From NCBI GenBank assembly GCA_036384495.1, contig DASVMD010000067.1:1-30280 (forward strand): a stretch of DNA of 30,280 bases, given 5' to 3'. This document shows, piece by piece, positions 20,821 through 28,291 of this stretch (position 1 is the stretch's first letter; every line of letters starts with the position of its first letter). This DNA comes from JAQGHB01 sp036384495 (GTDB lineage Bacteria; Patescibacteriota; Saccharimonadia; Saccharimonadales; UBA4665). The translations under genes were made by a program, and so were the position numbers. The notes under the pieces were generated by a model. The model saw nothing but the letters and a program-made list of their open reading frames with translations, made no database searches and was not told where the DNA came from.

Positions 20821-21180
20821 CTATCTGTACTGGTGAATGATAGCGGTTACCACGCCCCAGATGGGCTCGCCAGGTGTAAGTTGAGGCTCGCGCATTAGCT
20901 GAAAACTATCGTCTTGCCAGGTTACGACCAGATCACGGGCGTTATGTCGTCTACTGCGGTCAATAACTGCCACGTCACCATCGTATACGCCCTGGTCGCT
21001 CCAGCGGTGCCCAGCGATTCGGAACAGATAGGTGCTAGAAGGATGGCGAACCAGTAGCTGGTTGATGTCGAGGGCTAGCCGCGGCCCTTGGCCGCTGTGG
21101 TCGAGCGCCGGGTTGGGAAAGCCGGTGTGGATCGAAACGCCGTCTTCGTTGCTGTTGGCCATAGTTTGTAAATTGTCCAT
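20821..21180 (-). CDS. UmuD-like protein lacking the Ser-Lys protease dyad
   Basis: The 119-residue protein aligns well with E. coli UmuD over TGFPNPALDHSGQG, LDINQLLVRHPSSTY and GVYDGDVAVIDR. The catalytic Ser (in GDSM of E. coli UmuD) is replaced by R59 in AGHRWSDQG. The catalytic Lys (VKKL) is replaced by M96/R97 in QLMRE. The Cys-Gly cleavage site is Thr-Gly, and the long loop before the last strands is missing. It therefore cannot self-cleave by the known mechanism and may act directly as a UmuD'-like polymerase subunit. AGGAGA lies 8 nt before the ATG. It sits directly upstream of umuC. Confidence 0.85.
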   Translation of the reverse strand: MDNLQTMANSNEDGVSIHTGFPNPALDHSGQGPRLALDINQLLVRHPSSTYLFRIAGHRWSDQGVYDGDVAVIDRSRRHNARDLVVTWQDDSFQLMREPQLTPGEPIWGVVTAIIHQYR

Positions 21181-21209
21181 GTTAAATTCTCCTGATTTTT
21201 ATGTGTCAT

Positions 21210-21485
21210 TTAGGCTACTAACGCTTTCATATTGACGAGGCTCCAATGGTTGTCGCTGTCTTGGCGCAGGCGATATTGTGTTTGGCCGTCGCTAACATCA
21301 AATAGCTTTATGAGTTGCTGACCGCGATGCACGAGGTAGCGCATTCCCTGCTCCATAAAATTAACCTCACGGCCGTCGCAAACCATGCGGCGCGGAAAGC
21401 TCTCGAAGCGCTGATCGCCGGGATTAGTGCGAAACGCAACGGCGGTGATTTGGATTTCTGGGTTGTCAAAAGTAGAGATTGTCAT
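21210..21485 (-). CDS. Hypothetical first gene of the umu operon
   Basis: The 91-residue protein is predicted to be mainly beta strand (ITAVAFRTNP, YLVHRGQQLIKLFDVSDG, QYRLRQDSDNHWSLVNM). No motif or family is recognised. It starts after AGGAG with an 8-nt spacer and ends 29 bp before the UmuD-like gene, so it is almost surely co-transcribed with the translesion polymerase. A regulatory or accessory role in mutagenic repair is inferred from position only. Its start codon lies within a 10-bp arm that is repeated inversely in the leader. Confidence 0.68.
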   Translation of the reverse strand: MTISTFDNPEIQITAVAFRTNPGDQRFESFPRRMVCDGREVNFMEQGMRYLVHRGQQLIKLFDVSDGQTQYRLRQDSDNHWSLVNMKALVA

Positions 21486-21656
21486 AGTTCTTGCTCCTAT
21501 CTCACCCCTGTTAGAGTGAAGATTCTAGATAATAAAAAGAGGACTGAACAGATTGATGCTGCCAGTAAACGGGTTTGGAGCTTGGAGCTGCCAGCCAGGG
21601 TTCGCTACCGTTCTGAGCTTGCCTGTTGTGCCGGAAACTAATTGTTAGAACTATGA
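21482..21656. repeat. Long-range inverted repeat covering the start codon of the umu operon's first gene
   Basis: TCATAGTTCT (21482-21491) and AGAACTATGA (21647-21656) are perfect inverse copies 155 nt apart. The first includes the ATG of the 21485 gene. In the mRNA they could pair and hide the start codon. The rest of the 307-nt gene-free stretch 21486-21792 holds the operon promoter and no ORF I believe. Confidence 0.5.
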
Positions 21657-21761
21657 TGGAGCGCAGGGGCCTTGATTCAGTGGGCATGCTTTCCAGATTA
21701 TTAGTCTGTGAAGTAAATCGCGGATTTTTGGGGCCTCAAAGTCCTCACATGGCTACCATTA

Positions 21762-21781
21762 ATTATACACCCCGGTGTCAA
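21762..21781 (-). promoter_or_regulatory. Promoter and operator-like palindrome of the umu operon
   Basis: On the reverse strand TTGACA is followed by only 8 nt and TATAAT. Between and overlapping them lies ACACC-N2-GGTGT (21767-21778), an inverted repeat well placed for a repressor. No E. coli-type (CTGT-N8-ACAG) or Bacillus-type LexA box is seen. The leader to the first gene would be about 270 nt. Confidence 0.5.
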
Positions 21782-21792
21782 TAGTGGTTATG

Positions 21793-22176
21793 TTACTTGA
21801 TGTTATCTAGGAAATTGACCAGCTCGCGCGGAGTCATCTCGGCTTTTACCAGGTAGCCGTCGGCCTGTTTTTCGATGTCGGCGCGGACGTCGTCGCGTTG
21901 TTCGAGATTGGTGGTGATGATAATTTTGGAGCGAAGTGGCGGCACGCGGGCCGGATCACGGAGGGCGCGCAGAATTTCTATCCCTGTTAGGTTGGGGAGC
22001 ATCAGATCTAGTAGGATAATATCGTACTTGTCGGTTTGGGCCTCGGCGAGGCCTTGTTCGCCATCGCTAACAACGGTGACCTGATAGCCGCTTTTATTGA
22101 GGGCGCGGGCGTAAAGCTCGCTGATAAAGTGCTCGTCTTCGATACAGAGTACGGTGCGGGCGGGTTGGTCGGGCAT
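21793..22176 (-). CDS. Single-domain response regulator
   Basis: The 127-residue protein is a complete CheY-like receiver with no output domain: E13/D14 acidic pocket, D57 phospho-acceptor in LLDLMLPNLTG, Thr in IITTN and Lys in GYLVKAE. It is probably the partner of the membrane histidine kinase encoded upstream, and signals by protein contact or relays phosphate. TGA-TACACT lies 6 nt before the ATG, so it can be transcribed apart from the kinase. A very strong palindrome separates the two genes. The receiver resembles that of the Pro/Ala-tailed regulator elsewhere in the window (LVK with a following short helix). Confidence 0.9.
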   Translation of the reverse strand: MPDQPARTVLCIEDEHFISELYARALNKSGYQVTVVSDGEQGLAEAQTDKYDIILLDLMLPNLTGIEILRALRDPARVPPLRSKIIITTNLEQRDDVRADIEKQADGYLVKAEMTPRELVNFLDNIK

Positions 22177-22182
22177 AGTTCT

Positions 22183-22191
22183 AGTGTATCA
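22183..22191 (-). promoter_or_regulatory. Extended -10 of the single-domain response regulator
   Basis: The reverse strand reads TGATACACT, 6 nt before the ATG at 22176. Confidence 0.55.
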
Positions 22192-22223
22192 GATCACTCG
22201 GGGGTTTTATGCAAGCTTTTGGA

Positions 22224-22290
22224 GGGGTAATAAAGTGCATGTATAGATCATGTCTATCGCATGTATGTTATACATGCACTTTATTACCCC
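22224..22290. repeat. Perfect 22-bp inverted repeat with a competing third arm
   Basis: Positions 22224-22245 and 22269-22290 are exact inverse complements (22 of 22) around a 23-nt loop. The loop holds a second copy of GCATGTAT (22259-22266, first copy 22237-22244) that could pair with ATACATGC (22270-22277) instead. It also contains ATAGA-TCATG-TCTAT. No T-run follows on the reverse strand, so it is not a canonical terminator for the kinase gene. It could be an RNA-processing hairpin, a switch or a small mobile palindrome. Confidence 0.85.
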
Positions 22291-22323
22291 CGCGAAACGA
22301 CATGTTGCAAGGTAAAAGCGCAA

Positions 22324-23862
22324 CTAGCGACGGTACAGCGAGTGGTTCTTGATCCAGCCGTGGGCGCCGCGGGTAATTTCGGTGTCGCCGGTGTGTTTTT
22401 GCTCCTCGGCGAGCTGGGCGTATGGCACCAGCGTGAACCCAAAGGTGCTGCCCTGGCCCTCTTTGCTCTGCACCCAGAGCTGGCCGCCGTGGGCGGTTAC
22501 GATGGCCTTGCTCAGGTATAGCCCCAGGCCGGTGCCGCCAATCTGGGCCCGATTGCGGTGGTCTCGGTAAAACTTGGTGAACAGATTAGGCATAACAGCG
22601 GTCGGAATGCCGAGGCCGAAGTCTTGCACGGTGGTCTCGATCATCCCCTCTTTGTTCAGATGCGTGTCAATTTTAATCACCTTACTGGTGCCGCTGTACT
22701 TGATGGCGTTGTCGACCAGGTTGTTAATAACTTCGTAAATACTGAGGCGATCCACGCCGACCGAGGGCAAATCGGTGGCCAAACGGCACTCCAAACGAAT
22801 GCCGCGGACTTTGGCACGCAAACTGAGCGCCTGAATAGCGCTTTTGAGCACCTCCGACCACTGTTCTTCCTGTAAACGGAGTTGTAGTTGATCATCATCT
22901 ACACGGGCAACATTTAAGATGTTATTCACGAAGGCCATCAGCTGCTCAGCTTGGGAGCGCATTTTTTCCATAAAGCCTTGCAGTTCGGGGTCGATTTTGC
23001 CTTCCAGCTCTTCTTCGAAGACCTCGATGTACCCGCGCAACAGTGTGAGTGGCGTGCGTAGCTCGTGGACGCTCAAGGCAATAAAACTGACCGCCTGATC
23101 ATCTTGGCTGTACTGCTTGGTGTGGTCGAACAGCGTCAAAATGGTTTCCATATGATCGGAGTTGCCGCGGTTGTAGTAAGCTGCCAGATCGAACATCAGG
23201 CTGGGATGGTTGTCGCGGACGTTCAAACGCACGCGCTCCCAGCTGGAGCTGGCGGTGGCCGACTTTTGCTTGGCGCCCTTGAGCCAGGTATCGAACGTGT
23301 CTTCGCTCGGGAAGGACATATCGAGTACCATGTACACGTTTTTGCCGACCATATCGGCCACGGCGATGCCCACATATTTAGCCGCAGCATCATTGGCGAA
23401 CATGATAGTCTCGGCGGGATCGAGCACAAACATCGGGAGCGGCAGGTTTTGGGCGATAAAATTGTGACTGAGATCGTGGGATTTTTGCTGGTCATCGGCC
23501 TTGGCATGCTCGGCCACATTGGCCAGCTGGTACAGCTGCGCCGACAGGCTGGCCACGAGTTCACGGCCGATTCGCAGCTTGTCTAACTGGGGTGCGGCGA
23601 TGCCCTGGTCGATGGGGCTGAGGTGTAAAATCGTTTGCCAGAGTGCACGGATGGGCTGCACGATCATGCCGGTAATACTCAAAACAATTATCAGGCTGAA
23701 CGCGAGGCTGGAGGCTAAACTGAGCAGCGCAATCAACAGCGGATGCAAATGAGTGTATTCGCTGAGCGCCCAGCCAATCGTTACCGAGGCGACGTTCTCC
23801 AGTGCCAGCAGCCCAAACAGATACTGACGGATGGTGGCTCGCAGCTGCTGTAAATGATCCAC
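22324..23862 (-). CDS. Membrane sensor histidine kinase with PAS domain
   Basis: The 512-residue protein starts with two transmembrane helices (about 13-33 and 41-64) separated by a very short outer loop. A linker and coiled segment (70-130) and a PAS domain (about 138-250) follow. The HisKA domain has H266 in SVHELRTPLTLLRG, and the HATPase domain has LVDNAIKYS, DFGLGIP and GGTGLGLYLSK. The C-terminus ends in a conserved-looking tail (RGAHGWIKNHSLYRR) of unknown role. With almost no extracytoplasmic domain it probably senses membrane or cytoplasmic state. The start is GTG with AGGA upstream, 10 nt after the DUF3048 gene, so the two share a transcript. Confidence 0.93.
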   Translation of the reverse strand: MDHLQQLRATIRQYLFGLLALENVASVTIGWALSEYTHLHPLLIALLSLASSLAFSLIIVLSITGMIVQPIRALWQTILHLSPIDQGIAAPQLDKLRIGRELVASLSAQLYQLANVAEHAKADDQQKSHDLSHNFIAQNLPLPMFVLDPAETIMFANDAAAKYVGIAVADMVGKNVYMVLDMSFPSEDTFDTWLKGAKQKSATASSSWERVRLNVRDNHPSLMFDLAAYYNRGNSDHMETILTLFDHTKQYSQDDQAVSFIALSVHELRTPLTLLRGYIEVFEEELEGKIDPELQGFMEKMRSQAEQLMAFVNNILNVARVDDDQLQLRLQEEQWSEVLKSAIQALSLRAKVRGIRLECRLATDLPSVGVDRLSIYEVINNLVDNAIKYSGTSKVIKIDTHLNKEGMIETTVQDFGLGIPTAVMPNLFTKFYRDHRNRAQIGGTGLGLYLSKAIVTAHGGQLWVQSKEGQGSTFGFTLVPYAQLAEEQKHTGDTEITRGAHGWIKNHSLYRR

Positions 23863-23872
23863 CGGCTGCTTC

Positions 23873-25093
23873 CTACGGCGCCGATGTTACGCTCGACATG
23901 TTGGCTACGGCGGTGATCCAGGTTTGGCCAGGGTTCAATTTAATGGCTTTGCCGCTGGCATCGGTAAAGGTAAATTGGCTGGCTGAACTCGATTTGGTCC
24001 AGGTGCCGTCAACGACGGTTCCATCTTGGAAGATTCGGGCTTTGCCGCTGCCGATAGTGCCATACTGCGAGTGGTGATCGTCGGCTTCCAGGCCGTACGA
24101 CATCTCCAGCGCGATGACTACTTTGGGGCTGATCGGTTTGTTGTCGTTGGCGTCGCTGTGGCCGGTGCCGCCCTCGGAGCGGTTGTAGCTGTTAGTAGCG
24201 GCCTGGTAGTCGTAATGTACGTTATACAGGGCGCTGGAAATGGCGATATCTATAGATTTAGCGGTCGCCGTCGAGCCCGGCGTGTCTTTGGTTTTGCGCG
24301 CGAAGCCGGTGTAGGTACTGCTGGTGTAGCCCTTGCTAGCCTCTAGCTGGTTAAGGGTGGCGATGCTGGTGTAGACATTGTGCGGTGCTTCTCGAGTGCT
24401 AATACGGTGGTAAGATCCGCCGTTGGCGAATTGATCGAGGTCGCGGACATTCCAGGCCTTAATGTCGCTGAGCGCTTCGGGGCTGCCGCCAACGTGCGCG
24501 TAGCCGGCGTCAAAGCCCATGGCCCACTGCACGTAGTAGGGCCGCGCGCTGCGGATTGGTCCGACATTATCTGGCGCGGTATCCTGGAACAGTGCTAAGA
24601 ATCGGGTGATGCCGCCTTCGGCAATCGCTTCAAATACCACGCCGGCTTGGCTGAGGCCCGATTGTGGGCGGGCATCGACGCTGTTTTCGATCATCACCCC
24701 TGTTACGACGCGCTTGTTGACCTCTGGCATGACCTGCAAACCGGTTAAAGTAGACGGAACGGTCAACGACTTAACGATAGCGGGTGCTTTGGGCTTGGCG
24801 ACTACTTTTTTAGCTGGCTTAGAGTGATGTGTCAGGGCAAGCACAACGCCGCCAATCAGCAATACGGCCACCACGCCAATAATAATCCACTCCTTGCGTG
24901 TAGGCGGCCAGTGCTCTTTGAGCTTGGTCTTCCAGGTTTTTTTGGCCGCGTCGTCGGGCAGTTCCATGTCAATCGAACCGACATCCGGCGTCAGCGTTTG
25001 ATCGGCCGCAACTTCGTCGGGCGTTTTAAAAATTTCTGTGTCTGTGTCGGCGGCTTTTTTTGGCCGCTTCGACGGCATAACGTCGTCTTTCAT
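23873..25093 (-). CDS. Membrane-anchored DUF3048 (YerB-type) protein
   Basis: The 406-residue protein has a cytoplasmic N-terminal part (1-68), one transmembrane helix (about 69-87, IIIGVVAVLLIGGVVLAL) and an extracytoplasmic DUF3048 domain. Family marks are VMIENSVDARPQSGLSQAG, AEGGITRFLALFQ, VGPIRSARPYYV and AYAHVGGSPEAL. YerB of Bacillus is a lipoprotein of this family with unclear function at the envelope; here a transmembrane helix replaces the lipid anchor. TGT-TACAAT lies 6 nt before the ATG. It is the first gene of a transcript with the membrane kinase, hinting that the two work together. Confidence 0.9.
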   Translation of the reverse strand: MKDDVMPSKRPKKAADTDTEIFKTPDEVAADQTLTPDVGSIDMELPDDAAKKTWKTKLKEHWPPTRKEWIIIGVVAVLLIGGVVLALTHHSKPAKKVVAKPKAPAIVKSLTVPSTLTGLQVMPEVNKRVVTGVMIENSVDARPQSGLSQAGVVFEAIAEGGITRFLALFQDTAPDNVGPIRSARPYYVQWAMGFDAGYAHVGGSPEALSDIKAWNVRDLDQFANGGSYHRISTREAPHNVYTSIATLNQLEASKGYTSSTYTGFARKTKDTPGSTATAKSIDIAISSALYNVHYDYQAATNSYNRSEGGTGHSDANDNKPISPKVVIALEMSYGLEADDHHSQYGTIGSGKARIFQDGTVVDGTWTKSSSASQFTFTDASGKAIKLNPGQTWITAVANMSSVTSAP

Positions 25094-25099
25094 GCCACT

Positions 25100-25108
25100 A
25101 TTGTAACA
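25100..25108 (-). promoter_or_regulatory. Extended -10 of the DUF3048/kinase operon
   Basis: The reverse strand reads TGTTACAAT, 6 nt before the ATG at 25093. Confidence 0.62.
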
Positions 25109-25122
25109 TGCTTGTGCTTCGG

Positions 25123-25599
25123 CTAAGCCAAATGACCGTTCATTGATACTCCTTGATTATCTGGCTGTATGTTGAGTATTTTTGCTGTTAGGGCTCCGAG
25201 CTGTGCTAACTCACTACTTTCCAGAGGCTTTAAAAGTGTGGCAATGGCATCATTGAACGTCGGAACCGAAGCGTCAAAGGTTTCTTTGCCTGGAACGGTC
25301 ATGCTTACAATTCGCTCTCGACCATCAAGCGGACTTTTTGCAATGTATACGTAGTCTACCCTTGCAAGTGTTTGCAGCACTTCTGTTAAATTTGCTTTTG
25401 ATGTTCTAATTGATTCCCTTATTTCCCTTAGTGACGCTTTTTTTGCTTCTTGCTGGTTAAGAAAATCTAGAATAGTCCACCCTATAACAGAAGAGATACC
25501 TTGTGATAAAATAGCTTTTCTGATTTCCTGCTCTACGTGATTGCCAGCGCGCTCAACTTGCATAAGCGGCTGGGCCAACTCTCTGTTAATTTCCAACAT
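25123..25599 (-). CDS. Winged-helix transcriptional regulator (MarR-like)
   Basis: The protein has 158 residues from the chosen start. A winged helix-turn-helix is visible in WTILDFLNQQEAKKASLREI, RESIRTSKANLTEVLQTLARV and DYVYIAKSPLDGRERIVSMT: a recognition helix followed by a wing with the charged turn DGRER, as in MarR-type proteins. Helices on both sides would form the dimer. The start at 25599 is chosen because TATAAA lies 7 nt upstream; the ORF could extend to 25635 but that start precedes the promoter. It lies alone between gltX and the DUF3048 operon. Targets and ligand are unknown. Confidence 0.72.
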   Translation of the reverse strand: MLEINRELAQPLMQVERAGNHVEQEIRKAILSQGISSVIGWTILDFLNQQEAKKASLREIRESIRTSKANLTEVLQTLARVDYVYIAKSPLDGRERIVSMTVPGKETFDASVPTFNDAIATLLKPLESSELAQLGALTAKILNIQPDNQGVSMNGHLA

Positions 25600-25606
25600 A
25601 TGTATA

Positions 25607-25612
25607 TTTATA
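25607..25612 (-). promoter_or_regulatory. -10 of the winged-helix regulator
   Basis: TATAAA on the reverse strand, 7 nt before the ATG at 25599. Confidence 0.45.
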
Positions 25613-25641
25613 CCGAATAGTTGGCGTGTGTGCAAGAGTGT

Positions 25642-27069
25642 TTATAAGCTTGCTAGCTGTGTATCGATGCGCGCCAGGCTGCGGTCTTTGCCGAGGACGG
25701 CTAGGCTGTCGGCCAGGCCGGGGCTGGCCGGGGCCTGGGTGGTGGCGATGCGGATCAGGCTGAATAATACTGCGGGCTTTTGGCCGGTTTTCTCGAGGAG
25801 ATTATTCAGGCGGGTCGTGAGGTCTTGGAGGCTAAAGTCGCTTTCTTGGAGCGTTGCTTTGGCTTGCTCTAACAGATCACGGAGCTCTTCGGGGCTGAAT
25901 TTTTTGAGTTGCTTGTGGCCGCTGATCAGTTCAGGATTATTCGGTAGATCAACAAAGAAAAAGCGGGTTAACTCGGGAAGTTCGGCGAAGTATTTGAGCC
26001 GTTCCTGGACCAGAGCGAGGACTTGTTTTTTATAGTCGTCGGAGGTGCCGGTGGCTTCGGGCGGCCAAAAATCTTTGACGCGGGCGTAGAGGTCATCGAG
26101 CGGGAGGTCGCGAATATAGGAGCCGTTCATCCACTCTAGACGGCGTTCGTCGAAACGGGCGCCGCTCTTTTGGACATGTTCCAGGCTAAACTTCTTGATG
26201 AGTTCGTCGCGGCTAAAAATTTCCTGCTCGGTACCATCGTTCCAGCCCAGAGACGCAATAAAATTAACCAACGCGTCCGGCAAGTAACCCTCCCGGATAT
26301 AGTCCAGCACATCTTTGGCGCCGTCGCGCTTGGATAGCTTTTTGTTGCCGTCCGGACCCATGACGTGCGGCATGGTGGCCATCACCGGCGGCTCCAGTTC
26401 CAGGGCTTCGTACAGATTGAGATAATTCGGAATGCTCGACAAGAACTCCTGCCCGCGCAAAATATGGGTGATTTCCATTTCGGCGTCGTCGACGACGTGA
26501 GCGAAGTTGTAGGTCGGGTAGCCGTCGGATTTGATCAATATAAAGTCATCCACCACCTCTGGGCCAGTGTGCAAATCGCCCATCACGGCGTCGTGGCGGT
26601 CGTACGGCTTGGGGTCGGACTTAAAGCGAAGCGGCTGCGAGCCATCCCACGCTGGCGGATTCTCTGGGCGGTGATTGCGATACAAGAACGGCTGCTTGGC
26701 CTTTTGAGCTGCTTCGCGGAAGGCTTGCACTTCTTCCGGAGTGTACGGATCGGCATAGGCGCGACCGGCGTCAATCAATTTTTGGGCCCATGTTTGATAG
26801 CTTTCTAGGCGCTCGCTCTGGGTATAGGGCGCAAACGGGCCACCGATGTCCGGGCCTTCGTCGTAGTCCAGGCCAAGCTGACGCAAACTGTCTATAAGGT
26901 GTTCGCGAGCGCCTTCAACTTCCCGTTTTTTATCAGTATCCTCAAAGCGCAAGATAAACTTGCCGCCATTTTGACGCGCCAACAGCCACGCGAACAATGC
27001 CGTTCGAATCCCACCGACATGCAAAAAACCGGTCGGGCTGGGCGCAAATCGAGTTCTAACAGGTTTCAT
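25642..27069 (-). CDS. gltX: Glutamyl-tRNA synthetase
   Basis: The 475-residue class I synthetase shows PSPTGFLHVGG (HIGH region, residues 10-20), the FEDTD motif, RGQEFLSSIPNYLNLYEAL, and KLSKRDG (KMSKS loop, residues 244-250), followed by the helical anticodon-binding domain. It charges tRNA-Glu, including the CTC isoacceptor encoded in this window, and in bacteria without GlnRS also tRNA-Gln for later amidation. No zinc-binding Cys set is present. Length is normal. TATAAT lies 8 nt before the ATG, so the mRNA is predicted leaderless. Identification is secure. Confidence 0.97.
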   Translation of the reverse strand: MKPVRTRFAPSPTGFLHVGGIRTALFAWLLARQNGGKFILRFEDTDKKREVEGAREHLIDSLRQLGLDYDEGPDIGGPFAPYTQSERLESYQTWAQKLIDAGRAYADPYTPEEVQAFREAAQKAKQPFLYRNHRPENPPAWDGSQPLRFKSDPKPYDRHDAVMGDLHTGPEVVDDFILIKSDGYPTYNFAHVVDDAEMEITHILRGQEFLSSIPNYLNLYEALELEPPVMATMPHVMGPDGNKKLSKRDGAKDVLDYIREGYLPDALVNFIASLGWNDGTEQEIFSRDELIKKFSLEHVQKSGARFDERRLEWMNGSYIRDLPLDDLYARVKDFWPPEATGTSDDYKKQVLALVQERLKYFAELPELTRFFFVDLPNNPELISGHKQLKKFSPEELRDLLEQAKATLQESDFSLQDLTTRLNNLLEKTGQKPAVLFSLIRIATTQAPASPGLADSLAVLGKDRSLARIDTQLASL

Positions 27070-27077
27070 ACCGCCCT

Positions 27078-27083
27078 ATTATA
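27078..27083 (-). promoter_or_regulatory. -10 of gltX
   Basis: A consensus TATAAT on the reverse strand, 8 nt before the ATG at 27069. Confidence 0.6.
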
Positions 27084-27106
27084 GGCGAAAACAGCGGTAA
27101 GTGGAA

Positions 27107-28216
27107 TTATAAGCTGGTAGCTAAGTCGACCAACTGCTGATTGTCGAGCGAACCAACGCCAGTCACTTGGTACCAGATGTTGTTGCTGACCCAGGTGGCG
27201 TTGCCGTCGCCGTAGAGGTAGATGGTGCGGCCGGCAGCCTCCTCGGTTTGGTATTTTGAGCTTTGCGGTGCCACAAAGCTGTCGCGCAAGCCGGCGCTGT
27301 CCCAGTTGGAGGTGCGCTCGGTGACATCGTAGGTGCGATTGTCGCTGTTGCTGTGGAAATGTATGGTCACTACGCCGCTGCCGTAGTTGAGCTTGCTGAG
27401 GCTGTAGCCGGCGGGCCGGTAGGCTGGCAGCGCGGCGCTAAAACCGGCTTTGGAGCTGGCCACTCTTAGCTTAATGCTGTTAACATTCTGAATACCGAAC
27501 AACCCTACTATAAATAATAAACTCAGCGCAGCGATGCTAACTCCCGTGATCTGTTTAACGCGACTGGCACGACGTTTGTGGGGATGAACAGCCGGCTGGT
27601 TGTGGCTGTTGGCGTGCTCCAGAGCAGTTTGCAAGATGTCGGCGGTGGTTCGCGGCTGCTTTTTAGGAGCTGCTACGCGAGCAGTGCGCGACACCGGCTG
27701 AGCGGCGGGTATAACTGGTAATGGTGTCACGGCAGGCTGAGGTGCGGCCAACACCGCCGGACCGCTGTTAACGGGCGCGCCAAAACGGCTAATAAGCTGA
27801 CTTTGAGGGATATGTTTAGCGTGTTTGAGCCGCTGCTCATCCAGGCGAGCCACCGATGGTTTGGGAGCTAATTTTGCAGCCGGTTGTTTGGCTAAAGCTG
27901 CTGGACCCTGCGCCTTAACGTGCTTTTTAAAGCCGTCTTTGGGCTTGCTAACGCTGTTACGCATCAGGGTTTTGGCGGGTTGTGGTGCGCGGGCGTGAGG
28001 CTTGGCTGGCCGATGCACGGTTTTTGTTGCTGGCTTAGCCGCCGGAGTTTTTACTGGCGCAATCGTGTGGGACGCCACTGACTTCTTAACTGGCCCGACA
28101 ACGCCATCAATGCTTCGCCGAGCAGGCTGCCCGGTCGCAGCATGGTGTAATTGTCTGCCGCTGACTGCGTCATACCGCTTACCGTTGATTTCAATAATGT
28201 TGTTATTTTTGCCCAC
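27107..28216 (-). CDS. Membrane protein with a Lys/Pro/Ala-rich cytoplasmic part and a DUF4367-like outer domain
   Basis: The 369-residue protein has a short N-terminal motif (IIEINGKRYDAVSGR), then about 190 residues of basic, Pro/Ala-rich, probably disordered chain. One transmembrane helix (about 227-246, ITGVSIAALSLLFIVGLFGI) follows, then an outer domain with AALPAYRPAGYSLSKLNYGSG, TYDVTERTSNWDS and GRTIYLYGDGNATWV, resembling DUF4367. The start is GTG with AAGGA 6 nt upstream. The basic cytoplasmic tail could bind nucleic acid or a protein partner. It diverges from the PEGA gene over 75 bp, so the two envelope genes may share control. Function unknown. Confidence 0.75.
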   Translation of the reverse strand: MGKNNNIIEINGKRYDAVSGRQLHHAATGQPARRSIDGVVGPVKKSVASHTIAPVKTPAAKPATKTVHRPAKPHARAPQPAKTLMRNSVSKPKDGFKKHVKAQGPAALAKQPAAKLAPKPSVARLDEQRLKHAKHIPQSQLISRFGAPVNSGPAVLAAPQPAVTPLPVIPAAQPVSRTARVAAPKKQPRTTADILQTALEHANSHNQPAVHPHKRRASRVKQITGVSIAALSLLFIVGLFGIQNVNSIKLRVASSKAGFSAALPAYRPAGYSLSKLNYGSGVVTIHFHSNSDNRTYDVTERTSNWDSAGLRDSFVAPQSSKYQTEEAAGRTIYLYGDGNATWVSNNIWYQVTGVGSLDNQQLVDLATSL

Positions 28217-28269
28217 AGGATTTCCTTATAGATATCTTAGCGCCTCTTGATGCCCGCCGCAAGCTTTGC

Positions 28270-28284
28270 TGGTATCATTATATG
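28270..28284 (+). promoter_or_regulatory. Promoter of the PEGA gene
   Basis: TGGTATCAT (28270-28278) is a good extended -10 with the ATG 13 nt on. TATATG (28279-28284) lies 7 nt before the ATG. Either predicts a very short leader. Confidence 0.45.
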
Positions 28285-28291
28285 AGCGCCT

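Noticed and set aside
20821..21180. Annotation as a LexA-type repressor.
   Set aside because: It has no helix-turn-helix domain, is coupled to umuC, and aligns with UmuD over its whole length.
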